From: CAZMVY01 sp964617875
GTDB taxonomy: Bacteria > Planctomycetota > Phycisphaerae > UBA1845 > PWPN01
Direction: 5' to 3'
Length of the DNA: 45,981 nucleotides
Assembly (NCBI GenBank): GCA_964617875.1
Contig: CAZUAI010000044.1
Location: 1-45,981 of the forward strand
A model generated the notes under the pieces. It was not told the origin of the DNA, made no database searches, and was given only the letters and a program-made list of their open reading frames with translations. Shown here piece by piece: positions 24,261-32,740 of the stretch. Position 1 is the first letter of the stretch, and every line of letters starts with the position of its first letter. The position numbers were made by a program, and so were the translations under genes.

Positions 24261-25542
24261 CGCCTCCATGCCGTTCCGATTCGCGGCTCCGCCGCCGAGG
24301 CGGCGGAGCACCCGCGCCGGAAGCCCGCGTCACGCGAGACGCGCGGCGGCGGTATACCTGCTCGTGCTGTCGATTGCCGCGATGGTGACGGCGGCCGGGC
24401 TTGCCCTGATTGCCGCGCGCCGCGCCGACCAGCGCGTGTATGCCAGCCTTCAGGACTCGGCGGAGGCCCGGTATGTTGCCGGCGCCGGGATCGAGTGGGC
24501 GTTGTGGGTTCTCGGCCAGACCGCCAACTGGCGAACCGTCAGGACGGTCGGCACCTGGACGGCGAACCAGCCGTTCGGCCCGGGAACCTTCTCGATCGAG
24601 GCCGCGGATGATGACGGTAATCTGGCCGACGACGAAACGGACGCGTTGACGTTGACCAGCACGGGCACCGTGAACGGGGCGATCGACAGGCAGCGGGTCA
24701 CCCTCAGGCCCAGGGCCCATCCCGCCCTCGCCTACGCGTGCCTGTCCAAGACCTCCCTGGAACTCAGAACGGCGGCCGTGATCAAGGGGCCGATGCGGGC
24801 GAACCAGAGCATCATCGGCGACTCGAACGTGGTCAAGACGGACAACGCGTCGTTCGAAACGGTCACGGGGTACACGGTCGAATCCCAGTTCACGCCGCTG
24901 AGCCGCGTATCGACGGCGATGAGCTATCCGGCGCCAAGCCTGAGCTACTACCTCTCGCTGGCCACGCCCATCTCGGGAATCGCCGGCTCGACGGCCAAGC
25001 TCAGCGGCTACAACCTGACACCGACCCGCAACTCCGAATCGGCCGCGCAGGTCAACGCCCGAGGCATCTACGCACTGAATGCGACGGGCCGCGGCGTCGT
25101 CGTCGAGTACACGCACATCAAGGGCACGCTGATCATCCACAACACCACCACCAAGGTGACGGTCCAGGGAAGTTGCTGGATCGAGCCGGCCGGGCCGTCG
25201 TACCCGACGATGCTGATCTACGCCGGGAACGCCGACGTTGATTTCGATCTGGACAAATCGACCCTTTCCGAAAGCGCGCAGAACGTCGATTTCAACGAGG
25301 ACGGAGACAAGGCCGACTCGTTCACCACGTTTGTCGGAGGCATTGTGTGGACGCAGAACTCCTCTGTGAGCATTCACAACCCGACGGCCGTCTTCCGGGG
25401 CTGCGTTTTCGGCAACTACATCCGGGTGCACGACCGCGCCGCGATTGACGAAGACCCGGCTTTGATCAACGCGCTCGTCCCCGGATTCATTGATCCGACC
25501 ATGAAAATCGTGTCGGGCTCGTGGCAACAGGTACAACCGTGA
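24250..25542 (+). CDS. PilX/GspK-like exported protein of the minor pilin operon
   Basis: 430 residues. A long basic leader is followed by a TM helix (AAVYLLVLSIAAMVTAAGLAL), and then a helical stretch (QRVYASLQDSAEARYVAGAG) that matches the N-terminal pattern of PilX and GspK. There is no canonical G|FxxxE site. The remainder is a large Thr/Ser-rich beta region with right-handed-helix-like turns (VIKGPMRANQSIIGDSNVV, IKGTLIIHNTTTKVTVQGSC). Likely the tip or assembly-initiating component. Overlaps the upstream gene by 11 bases and the next gene by a GTGA. Confidence 0.72.
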   Translation: MRTDASMPFRFAAPPPRRRSTRAGSPRHARRAAAVYLLVLSIAAMVTAAGLALIAARRADQRVYASLQDSAEARYVAGAGIEWALWVLGQTANWRTVRTVGTWTANQPFGPGTFSIEAADDDGNLADDETDALTLTSTGTVNGAIDRQRVTLRPRAHPALAYACLSKTSLELRTAAVIKGPMRANQSIIGDSNVVKTDNASFETVTGYTVESQFTPLSRVSTAMSYPAPSLSYYLSLATPISGIAGSTAKLSGYNLTPTRNSESAAQVNARGIYALNATGRGVVVEYTHIKGTLIIHNTTTKVTVQGSCWIEPAGPSYPTMLIYAGNADVDFDLDKSTLSESAQNVDFNEDGDKADSFTTFVGGIVWTQNSSVSIHNPTAVFRGCVFGNYIRVHDRAAIDEDPALINALVPGFIDPTMKIVSGSWQQVQP

Positions 25543-26171
25543 GGATCAAAACGAAACGTCCAATGGGCATCGTGTCGCCGCTTCTGGCAGGGGGCGTTCC
25601 CGCCTGTTCGCGTTTCCGGCAACGGCCCCGCCGATGCGGCGGCGGCGCGGATTCCACGGACCGGACGACGCCCGGCGCCGCGGGGCGACGGCCCGCCGCG
25701 ATCGGCATGACCATTCTCGAACTCGTGCTCGTCGTCGGGATCATCGCGGTCCTGTCGGCGATCGCCATCCCGCGCTTCGCGAACGCAATCCAGGGCAACA
25801 CCCTGGACCGCGCGGCGGACCGCGTCGCCGCCGCCATCCGTACCGCCCGGGCCGGCGCGTTGCGGTCGCGGCAGTCCCACAAGGTCGTGATCGACACGAC
25901 GGCCAACACCTGTACCCTGTGGAAGATCTGCGCCCCGGCGGCGGACCAGGCCGTGCCCGACCCCGACCACCCCGGTCAGGCGTATGTGCTCAACGCAGGC
26001 GATGCCCCGTACCGGGGCGTGCGAATCGCGTCCACCGACTTCGCCGACAACACGGTGACGTTCGACCGCTTCGGATCCCCGGCGGCCGGCGGCACAATCA
26101 CGATCAGCCTGGGCACCCGCTCGAGGACCATCCGCGTCATGGCCGGCTCCGGCCGCGTCAAGGTCGATTGA
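25539..26171 (+). CDS. GspH/FimT-like minor pseudopilin
   Basis: 210 residues from a GTG overlapping the upstream TGA (an in-frame GTG at 25521 is also possible). Long 44-residue leader with prepilin site AIG|MTILELVLVVGII, Glu+5. The GspH head shows NTLDRAADRVAAAIRTARAGALRSRQSHKV and a beta run ending in TIRVMAGSGRVKVD. It ends the pseudopilin operon; a hairpin follows before convergent rsmH. Confidence 0.85.
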   Translation: MRIKTKRPMGIVSPLLAGGVPACSRFRQRPRRCGGGADSTDRTTPGAAGRRPAAIGMTILELVLVVGIIAVLSAIAIPRFANAIQGNTLDRAADRVAAAIRTARAGALRSRQSHKVVIDTTANTCTLWKICAPAADQAVPDPDHPGQAYVLNAGDAPYRGVRIASTDFADNTVTFDRFGSPAAGGTITISLGTRSRTIRVMAGSGRVKVD

Positions 26172-26223
26172 CCGAAGGGAGCACTGCCCGCCGAAGGCGG
26201 GGTGCGGAGTGGAGGGCCGGGTG

Positions 26224-26245
26224 CCCCGCCGCTTCCGCGGCGGGG
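26224..26245. terminator. Hairpin between convergent pseudopilin operon and rsmH
   Basis: A perfect 9-bp stem CCCCGCCGC / GCGGCGGGG with a TTCC loop, 53 bases after the GspH stop and just past the rsmH 3' end. There is no T-run; it could serve both strands. Confidence 0.55.
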
Positions 26246-26253
26246 GCGCAGCT

Positions 26254-27402
26254 TCACTCGCCGCTCTTCCTCGCCCAGCGCAGCTTTGCCGATGCGCTTC
26301 GCGGATTGCCGCGCCGCTCCTGCGGCGCCGGGCGGATGACCTCCCCGGACGCCGCCTCGTACACGCCCGCCCGCAGGCCGTCGCGGAACGCATGCTTCAC
26401 CAGCCGGTCTTCGCCGCTGTGGAACGTGATGATCGCAACCCGCCCGCCGGGGCGCAGGCAGAACGGCGCGGACCGGAGGAACTGAGCAAGCGAGTTCAGT
26501 TCGTCGTTCACCAGGATGCGCAGCCCCTGAAACGTGCGGGCGGCGGGGTGAAGCCCGCCGGCGGCGGCCCGCGTCCGCCAGTCGCGCCGCGTGACGCCCT
26601 TGACGTCGAAGATGAGCCGAACGAGATCGAGCGTCCTTCGGATCGGCTGCGAGGCCCGTTGCCGTGCGATCGCGGCGGCAATGGCGTCGGCGTCCGGTTC
26701 ATCAGCCAGGTCGCGCAACGCGGCGGCGATTTCACGCTCGGCCATCGACGCGAGCAGGTCGGCGGCCGTCCGGCTCCGGCGGTGGTCCATGCGCATGTCG
26801 AGCGGGGCGTCGCGCTTGTAGCTGAATCCGCGGGCCGGGTCGTCCACCTGCATGCTCGAAACACCCAGGTCGGCGAAGAGCACGTCACAGCCGTCGAGCC
26901 CTTCGGCGGCCAGAACCTTGCCGACGCCGGCGAAGTTCGATCGGTGAAGCGAGACCTGGAATGGAAGAGGGCCTCCCGCCGGCGCCTCAGGCTCCACGGC
27001 CGGCCCGAGGGTCCGTGCGAACTCGCGGAGGCGCCGGCGCGTCCGCTCGAGCTGCTCGCCATCCACGTCGAGGCCGATCAGACGCCCCGCCGGGCCGATC
27101 CGGCGGAGAAACTCCATTGCGTGCCCGCCGTAGCCCACCGTGCAGTCCACCACCACGTCGCCCGCCGTCGGCCGCAGGCACTCGAGCACCTCGTGGACGA
27201 GCACCGGTACGTGTGTGCCGGCGGGCGTATTGCCCTTGGCGCGGATATGATCCTGCATCTCGGGGTAGCGGTCGGGCTGCTGTTCCTTGTAACGCTCCTG
27301 GAACCGCCGGGGGTGCGTGCCGGCGTACCGGGGCCGACGCCGGCGGGCAGCCTTGCCGTCGGATGGAGCGTTGGTGTCTTCGGGCGAATCCGGCTGCATC
27401 AT
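26254..27402 (-). CDS. rsmH: 16S rRNA (cytosine(1402)-N(4))-methyltransferase RsmH
   Basis: 382 residues. HVPVLVHEVLECLRP is the RsmH opening motif. SAM motif VVDCTVGYGGHAMEFL, then LIGLDVDGEQLERTRRRL, then LFADLGVSSMQVDDPARGFSYKRDAPLDMRM, and near the end LRPGGRVAIITFHSGEDRLVKHAFR are all diagnostic. It N4-methylates C1402 in the ribosomal P site. About 70 residues of basic extension precede the conserved part. The start is one of two adjacent ATGs (27402/27399), with GGGA upstream. It normally heads the division and cell-wall cluster, but here stands alone next to pilus genes. Confidence 0.95.
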   Translation of the reverse strand: MMQPDSPEDTNAPSDGKAARRRRPRYAGTHPRRFQERYKEQQPDRYPEMQDHIRAKGNTPAGTHVPVLVHEVLECLRPTAGDVVVDCTVGYGGHAMEFLRRIGPAGRLIGLDVDGEQLERTRRRLREFARTLGPAVEPEAPAGGPLPFQVSLHRSNFAGVGKVLAAEGLDGCDVLFADLGVSSMQVDDPARGFSYKRDAPLDMRMDHRRSRTAADLLASMAEREIAAALRDLADEPDADAIAAAIARQRASQPIRRTLDLVRLIFDVKGVTRRDWRTRAAAGGLHPAARTFQGLRILVNDELNSLAQFLRSAPFCLRPGGRVAIITFHSGEDRLVKHAFRDGLRAGVYEAASGEVIRPAPQERRGNPRSASAKLRWARKSGE

Positions 27403-27645
27403 ACGGTCCCGCGGTCCTGACGACCGACGCAGCCATGGTACCGGACGCATGGACCTTCTTCACGCCACAGAGCCGGGGGCGCAAGCGACCGGTGGGCGTG
27501 CGGGCGGCCGCGGATGCCGCCGTGAGCGCCGGCACCGCCACCCGTCGCCTCCGCAGCGGCCCCCGGTGCCTTGACGGCTCATGACGGATCTGGCCTACTA
27601 CGAGTCGTGCCGCAAAACGCTTCCTGATGCGACAAGGAGAACCTG

Positions 27646-29013
27646 ATGGAGCCGACACCGATCAACCGTCGCGAGTTCCTGACTCGCTCCGCCTCGACAG
27701 CCGCCGGGCTGGCCGCGGGCACCGTACTCATGCCCGGCACGGCCCCCGCCGCCGCCGACAGCAGGAAGAAGTACCGCGTCGGCATCATGGGCTGCGGCGG
27801 GCGGTGCGACTTCCTGTTGAGCGACTGCCTGGGCAAGCGAAAGGACGTTGAGATCGCCTGCGTGTGCGACATCGACGCGGGCCGCCTGGACAAGACCGCC
27901 GGGCTCGTCGAGAAGCTGACCGGCCGAAGGCCGAAGGCCGTCGCCGACGTCCGCCGCATCCTGGACGACAAGGACGTGCATGCGCTGTTCAGCGTCACGC
28001 CGGACCACTGGCACGCCCTCTCGACGATCTGGGCCTGCCGGGCGGGCAAGGACGTCTACGTCGAGAAACCGTGCTCGCACAACGTCTGGGAGGGCCGCAA
28101 GATGGTCGAGGCCGCGCGGAAGTACAACCGCGTCGTCCAGGTCGGCGCGCAGACCCGCAGCGGACGCTACACGCACGAGGCCGCCGAGTACGTCCGCTCG
28201 GGCAGGCTCGGCCACGTCCACCTCGTCCGCGTCGTGAACATGAAGCAGTGGGACAGCATCGGCCGCAAGCCCGACGGTCCCGTTCCGCCCGGCGTAGACT
28301 ACGACGCCTGGCTCGGGCCGGCGCCGACGCGGGCGTTCAACAGCAACCGGTTCCACTACACCTGGCACTGGCACTGGGACTACTCCGGCGGCGACATCAT
28401 CAACGACGGCGTCCACCAGCTCGACGCGGCGCGGTACCTGCTCGGGCAGGACTGGCCCACGGCCGTCACCTCGAGCGGCGGGAAGTTCACGACGAAGGAC
28501 GACGACGCCGACGTGCCCGACACGCAGATCGCCGCCTGGGACTTCCAGGACGCCCGGATGGTCTTCGAGATGTCCGTGCGGTCGCCGTACATGGAGAAGC
28601 TCGCGTGGGAACTGCGCGACCGGCTCGACTACTACCCGAACTGGACGTTCGACGGGATGCGCGTCGAGCTGTACGGGACGAAGGGGCTGATGTTCTTCGA
28701 GCGGCACGGCGGCGGCTGGCAGGTCTTCCAGGGCAGCGGCAAGATCGTGGCGCAGTCGAACGACCGGCACCCGCACCACGCCCACGTGGACAACTTCTTC
28801 GAGTGCATCGAGTCGCGGAAGAAGCCGAACGGCGACGTCGAAGAGCTGCACAAGAGCACCGTGTTGTGCCAGATTGCGAACATTTCGTACCGGCTCGGCG
28901 GGCGGAAGCTGACGTTCGACGGCAGGACGGAGACGTTCGTGAATGACGCCGAGGCCGACAGGCTGCTGAAACGCCCCGGCCGCGAACCGTACGCGATCCC
29001 GGACGACGTGTGA
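27646..29013 (+). CDS. Tat-exported Gfo/Idh/MocA-family oxidoreductase
   Basis: 455 residues. Twin-arginine signal INRREFLTRSASTAAG, cleaved after about residue 38. NAD(P)-binding Rossmann domain (YRVGIMGCGGRCDFL, ACVCDIDAGRL), the family EKP motif (VYVEKPCSHNVWEGR), then the C-terminal substrate domain (HWDYSGGDIINDGVHQLDAARYLLG). These enzymes oxidise, reduce or epimerise sugars or inositols. Exported versions are abundant in planctomycetes and are thought to act on polysaccharide breakdown products. AAGGAG precedes the ATG. The coupled downstream gene encodes a double hydrolase, suggesting joint carbohydrate processing. Confidence 0.93.
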   Translation: MEPTPINRREFLTRSASTAAGLAAGTVLMPGTAPAAADSRKKYRVGIMGCGGRCDFLLSDCLGKRKDVEIACVCDIDAGRLDKTAGLVEKLTGRRPKAVADVRRILDDKDVHALFSVTPDHWHALSTIWACRAGKDVYVEKPCSHNVWEGRKMVEAARKYNRVVQVGAQTRSGRYTHEAAEYVRSGRLGHVHLVRVVNMKQWDSIGRKPDGPVPPGVDYDAWLGPAPTRAFNSNRFHYTWHWHWDYSGGDIINDGVHQLDAARYLLGQDWPTAVTSSGGKFTTKDDDADVPDTQIAAWDFQDARMVFEMSVRSPYMEKLAWELRDRLDYYPNWTFDGMRVELYGTKGLMFFERHGGGWQVFQGSGKIVAQSNDRHPHHAHVDNFFECIESRKKPNGDVEELHKSTVLCQIANISYRLGGRKLTFDGRTETFVNDAEADRLLKRPGREPYAIPDDV

Positions 29014-29135
29014 ACGGCACTGCGCGCCGCAACACCGGGAAGCCAGAAAGGCAAGGAATCGTGAAAGCGGAAAGGTTCATCATGCCGCGAGGCGAATCGG
29101 CGGGCTGCCCCAAGGCATCGGCGGCAGGGGCGCGA

Positions 29136-31541
29136 ATGGAACGGGCGCGGCGGACGGACCGGCGGCTCGTCGCCTTCGTCTCTGTCGCCTGGCTCGCAGG
29201 CGCAGGCTCCGGGGCGGCCCCCGGACAGGCCGCGGGCGGCGGCGATTCGTGCCTGCCGGCGACGCAACGGCTCACGGACGCCCGCGACCTTGCGATGGAG
29301 ATGGTCGCGGGGATCGACCGGTATTTCGTCCGCGAACTGGGCGAATCGGCCGGGCGGCGCGAGCGCCACTGGCGCCGCGACTGCAGTTCGCCGGAGGCGT
29401 ACGCGCGGTCCGTCGAACCCAACCGCAGGCGGCTGGCGAAGATCATCGGAGCCGTCGATGTGCGCCTGCCGACGACGGGCTTGCACCTGGTCGCCACGAC
29501 GACGCGGCCGGCACGCATGGCCGAGACCGGCGCGTACACCGTGGACGCGGTCCGCTGGCCCGTCTTCGACGGCGTGGACGGCGAGGGGCTTCTGCTGCGC
29601 CCCCGGGAGAAAGCCGTCGCCCGCGTGGTCGCCCTGCCGGACGCCGATCAGACGCCCGAGCAGTTCGCGGGGATCGAGGCGGCCTCGAACGCGGCGGCGG
29701 GGGCCGCTCCCCCGCCGGACCTCGCGGCCCGGCTGGCGGCGGGCGGGTGCGAGGTGCTCGTGCCGGTCCTGATCGATCGCGCGGACACCGGGTCCGGCAA
29801 CCCGGAAATCCGCATGACCAACCAGCCCCACCGCGAGTTCATCTACCGTATGGCCTTCGAGATGGGCCGGCACATCATCGGCTACGAGGTGCAGAAGACC
29901 CTCGCCGCCGTGGATTGGTTCTGCAGCGACGCGGTCGGCGCGAAGCTGCCGGTCGGCGTGATCGGGTATGGCGAAGGCGGGCTGATCGCGCTCTACAGTG
30001 CCGCGATCGACCCGCGGATCGACGCGGCCTGTGTCAGCGGGTACTTCGGCCCGCGCGAGGGACTGTGGCGCGAGCCGATCTACCGCAATGTGTGGGCGCT
30101 GCTGGACGAGTTCGGCGATGCGGAGATCGCGAGCCTGATCGCCCCGCGCCCGCTGGTCATCGAGGCGGCCCGCGGGCCGGAAATCACGGGACCGCCGCCG
30201 GCACGCCCCGGTCGCACGGGGGCCGCCGTGGGGCAATGGACGTCGCCGGAACCGGCGGCGGTACGCCGCGAAGTCGATCGCGCCAGGCCGTTCTATGACA
30301 GGCTGAACGCCGGCACGAAGCTCGTGCCGGTGACGCCGCAGGACGGCCGGGGAGGCCCCGGCAGCAGGGAGGCGTTGCGGGCGTTTCTGGCGGCGCTGAC
30401 GCCGGAGTCCAGGCCCCTCGCCGACGCGCCGTCTTCCGCTTCCGGGCCGCCTGCCGACGCGTCGCGATCCGTTCCCGCGGCCCGCGCGGGCGATTCGGGT
30501 TCATCGGAGCGGATGCGGCGGCAGTTCACGCAGCTTGTCGAGCACACGCAGCGACTCGTCCGCGAATCGCATCTCCGCCGCGCGGAGTTCTGGGCGAAGG
30601 CCGACGCCTCGTCGCCGGCGACGTGGGAGGCCTCGTGCCGCTGGTACCGCGACTACCTCTGGGACGAGGTGATCGGCCGCTGCCCGCCGCCGGGCGTGCC
30701 CGCCAACCCGCGGACGCGCCGTGTCTGCGACAAGCCCAACTGGACCGGCTACGAGGTCGTCCTCGACGTCTGGCCGGACGTCTTCGCGTACGGCATCCTG
30801 CTCGTGCCGAAGGACCTCCGGCCCGGCGAACGGCGTCCGGTCGTCGTCTGCCAGCACGGACTGGAGGGCCGGCCGAGAGCGGTGGTGGACCCCGCGGCGA
30901 CGAACCCGTTCTACCACGCCTACGGCGCCGCCCTCGCCGACCGCGGCTTCATCGTCTACGCCCCGCAGAACCCGTACATCGGCGGCGACGCCTTCCGCCT
31001 CGTCCAGCGCAAGGCCAACCCGCTCAGGCGGTCGCTGTTCTCCGTGATCGTCCGCCAGCACGAGCAGACGCTGAACTGGCTCGCGACGCTGCCGTTCGTC
31101 GATCCCGGGCGGATCGCGTTCTACGGCCTGTCCTACGGCGGGAAAACGGCGATGCGCGTCCCGGCACTGCTGCCGCGGTATTGCCTGTCGATCTGCTCGG
31201 GCGACTTCAACGAGTGGATCGTCAAGACCACGTCCATCGATCTCGCCGGCACGTACATGTTCACGCACGAGTGGGAGATCCACGAGTTCGACATGGGCAA
31301 CACGTTCAACTACGCCGAGCTGGCCTGGCTGATCTTCCCGCGGCCGTTCATGGTCGAACGAGGCCACCACGACCCGGTGGGCACCGACGAGATGGTCTCC
31401 TGGGAGTACGCCAGGGTCCGCCGGTTCTACGCCGACATGAACCTCGCCGACCGCACGACGATCGAGTACTTCCAGGGCCGCCACGAGATCCACGGCGCCG
31501 GCACGTTCGAGTTCCTGCGGAAGCACCTGGACTGGAAGTGA
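29136..31541 (+). CDS. Exported tandem alpha/beta-hydrolase (acetyl-xylan-esterase/dienelactone-hydrolase-like)
   Basis: 801 residues from the ATG at 29136, chosen because AGGGG precedes it and a signal peptide (RRLVAFVSVAWLAGAG) begins there; a GTG at 29010 overlapping the upstream stop would add 42 low-complexity residues. Two hydrolase units are visible. In the first the nucleophile elbow reads GYGEGG, so the catalytic Ser position is Gly. In the second it is GLSYGG with Ser present (codon at 31131), plus VERGHHDP and GRHEIHG for acid and base. Inferred role: deacylation of polysaccharides outside the cytoplasm, coupled to the oxidoreductase. Confidence 0.82.
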   Translation: MERARRTDRRLVAFVSVAWLAGAGSGAAPGQAAGGGDSCLPATQRLTDARDLAMEMVAGIDRYFVRELGESAGRRERHWRRDCSSPEAYARSVEPNRRRLAKIIGAVDVRLPTTGLHLVATTTRPARMAETGAYTVDAVRWPVFDGVDGEGLLLRPREKAVARVVALPDADQTPEQFAGIEAASNAAAGAAPPPDLAARLAAGGCEVLVPVLIDRADTGSGNPEIRMTNQPHREFIYRMAFEMGRHIIGYEVQKTLAAVDWFCSDAVGAKLPVGVIGYGEGGLIALYSAAIDPRIDAACVSGYFGPREGLWREPIYRNVWALLDEFGDAEIASLIAPRPLVIEAARGPEITGPPPARPGRTGAAVGQWTSPEPAAVRREVDRARPFYDRLNAGTKLVPVTPQDGRGGPGSREALRAFLAALTPESRPLADAPSSASGPPADASRSVPAARAGDSGSSERMRRQFTQLVEHTQRLVRESHLRRAEFWAKADASSPATWEASCRWYRDYLWDEVIGRCPPPGVPANPRTRRVCDKPNWTGYEVVLDVWPDVFAYGILLVPKDLRPGERRPVVVCQHGLEGRPRAVVDPAATNPFYHAYGAALADRGFIVYAPQNPYIGGDAFRLVQRKANPLRRSLFSVIVRQHEQTLNWLATLPFVDPGRIAFYGLSYGGKTAMRVPALLPRYCLSICSGDFNEWIVKTTSIDLAGTYMFTHEWEIHEFDMGNTFNYAELAWLIFPRPFMVERGHHDPVGTDEMVSWEYARVRRFYADMNLADRTTIEYFQGRHEIHGAGTFEFLRKHLDWK

Positions 31542-31557
31542 CAGGGCAGCCGGCCTC

Positions 31558-31613
31558 AACAGGTGGGCGAACCTCCTCCTCCGCGAGTGCGCGGCTCCGG
31601 AGAACCGCCCACC
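31558..31613. repeat. GGTGGGCG palindromic repeat, copy D
   Basis: The same AACAGGTGGGCGAAC start and GAACCGCCCACC end as copies A-C, with arms at 31562-31569 and 31606-31613 and a different interior. It fills most of the 96-base gap between convergent genes, where it could act as a bidirectional terminator. Confidence 0.75.
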
Positions 31614-31637
31614 CTGCGGCCCGCGGCAGTTCCGGGG

Positions 31638-32609
31638 TCAATACTCCCGGCGGATGGTGAAGCGCGCCATCGACTCGAGCGACCGCCGGGCGGGTGAATC
31701 GGGCAGCCCGGACAGGTTGCCGAGGGCGGAGCGGACGTAGCGGTCCGCCGTCGCCATCGCGTAGTCGAGGCTTGCGCTGCCCTGCACGAGTTCGCGGAGG
31801 ACCGCCGCCCGGGCGGGGTTGCCGTTGCGCAGGGCCTCCGCGGCCTTCGTGCGCTGCGGCTCGGCGGCGTGGGCGAGGAAGTGGATCAGCGGCAGCGTCA
31901 GTTCGGCCTTGTCCAGGTCGCGGCCGAGCGTCTTGCCCATCCGTTTCTCGGAGCCCGCGATGTCGAGCACGTCGTCCACGATCTGGAACGCGATCCCGAC
32001 GTCCAGCCCGAAGTTCTCCATCCGCGCGATTACCGACGGCGACGCCCCGGCGTAGCACGCGCCCAGCACGCAGCAGGTGCTCATCAGGCTCGCCGTCTTG
32101 CGCGAAATGATCGCGAAATACTCCTCCTCCGTCAGCTCCGCGTTCCCGCGATTGCGGACCTGCATCAGTTCGCCCTCGCAGACCGTGTTCGTCGTCGAGC
32201 CGATCAGGCGGGCGGCGTACGTCGAATCGAGGCTGCTGCACAGGTGAAAGGCGTGGCTGATGAGCAGGTCGCCGAGCAGAACGGCGGCCTCGTTGCCGTG
32301 CTTCGCGTTCACGGTCGGCACGCGACGGCGGATCTCCGCGTCGTCCAGCACGTCATCGTGAACGAGCGTGGCGATGTGGACCATCTCGACCACGGCGGCC
32401 AGCACGATGTGCTCGCGTGCGACCCGCCCGCACGCATCCGCCGTCAGCAGCACCAGGGCCGGCCGGACCATCTTGCCCCGGTAGCCCGCGATGTGCGCGC
32501 ACAGCTCGCGTACGAACGGGTCCTCGCTCGCCAGCTCGTCATCAAACACACGGCGGACCTGCGAGAGCGGTTCCGCGACCGGAGTGTAAAGCTCGACCGG
32601 TTCCGTCAT
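31638..32609 (-). CDS. Trans-polyprenyl diphosphate synthase (IspA/IspB family)
   Basis: 323 residues from ATG 32609; the frame is open further but the extension is not conserved-looking. First Asp-rich motif LVHDDVLDDAEIRR with GYRGKMVRPAL before it, and second motif FQIVDDVLDIAGSEKRMGKTLGRDL. The position before the first motif (MVHIATLVHDDVLDD, small Ala-Thr) favours long products such as octaprenyl or heptaprenyl diphosphate for quinones. It condenses isopentenyl diphosphate with an allylic primer. A good sigma70-type promoter is visible 50-80 bases upstream. Confidence 0.93.
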   Translation of the reverse strand: MTEPVELYTPVAEPLSQVRRVFDDELASEDPFVRELCAHIAGYRGKMVRPALVLLTADACGRVAREHIVLAAVVEMVHIATLVHDDVLDDAEIRRRVPTVNAKHGNEAAVLLGDLLISHAFHLCSSLDSTYAARLIGSTTNTVCEGELMQVRNRGNAELTEEEYFAIISRKTASLMSTCCVLGACYAGASPSVIARMENFGLDVGIAFQIVDDVLDIAGSEKRMGKTLGRDLDKAELTLPLIHFLAHAAEPQRTKAAEALRNGNPARAAVLRELVQGSASLDYAMATADRYVRSALGNLSGLPDSPARRSLESMARFTIRREY

Positions 32610-32662
32610 GATCCAGGGCCGGGAGGCGGCGTCGCCGCGCGATCGCCTTCCCGCCGCGCCCG

Positions 32663-32691
32663 ATTGTATCGGCCGGCGGTCGAACCACCAA
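32663..32691 (-). promoter_or_regulatory. Sigma70-like promoter of the polyprenyl synthase gene
   Basis: Reading the minus strand: TTGGTG (32691-32686), 17-base spacer, TACAAT (32668-32663). The start codon lies at 32609, leaving a 5' leader of roughly 45 bases. Confidence 0.55.
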
Positions 32692-32704
32692 CCGGGCATC
32701 AATC

Positions 32705-32725
32705 GTTTTCAAAAGTTTTGAAAAC
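32705..32725. promoter_or_regulatory. Perfect AT-rich 21-bp palindrome, candidate operator
   Basis: Arms GTTTTCAAAA (32705-32714) and TTTTGAAAAC (32716-32725) around a single G. It is strikingly AT-rich against the GC-rich surroundings, and sits 14 bases upstream of the -35 box at 32691 and 16 bases past the GH3 stop. Its symmetry suggests binding of a dimeric regulator at an activator-type position. Confidence 0.5.
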
Positions 32726-32740
32726 ACGAAAGACGTCCCC

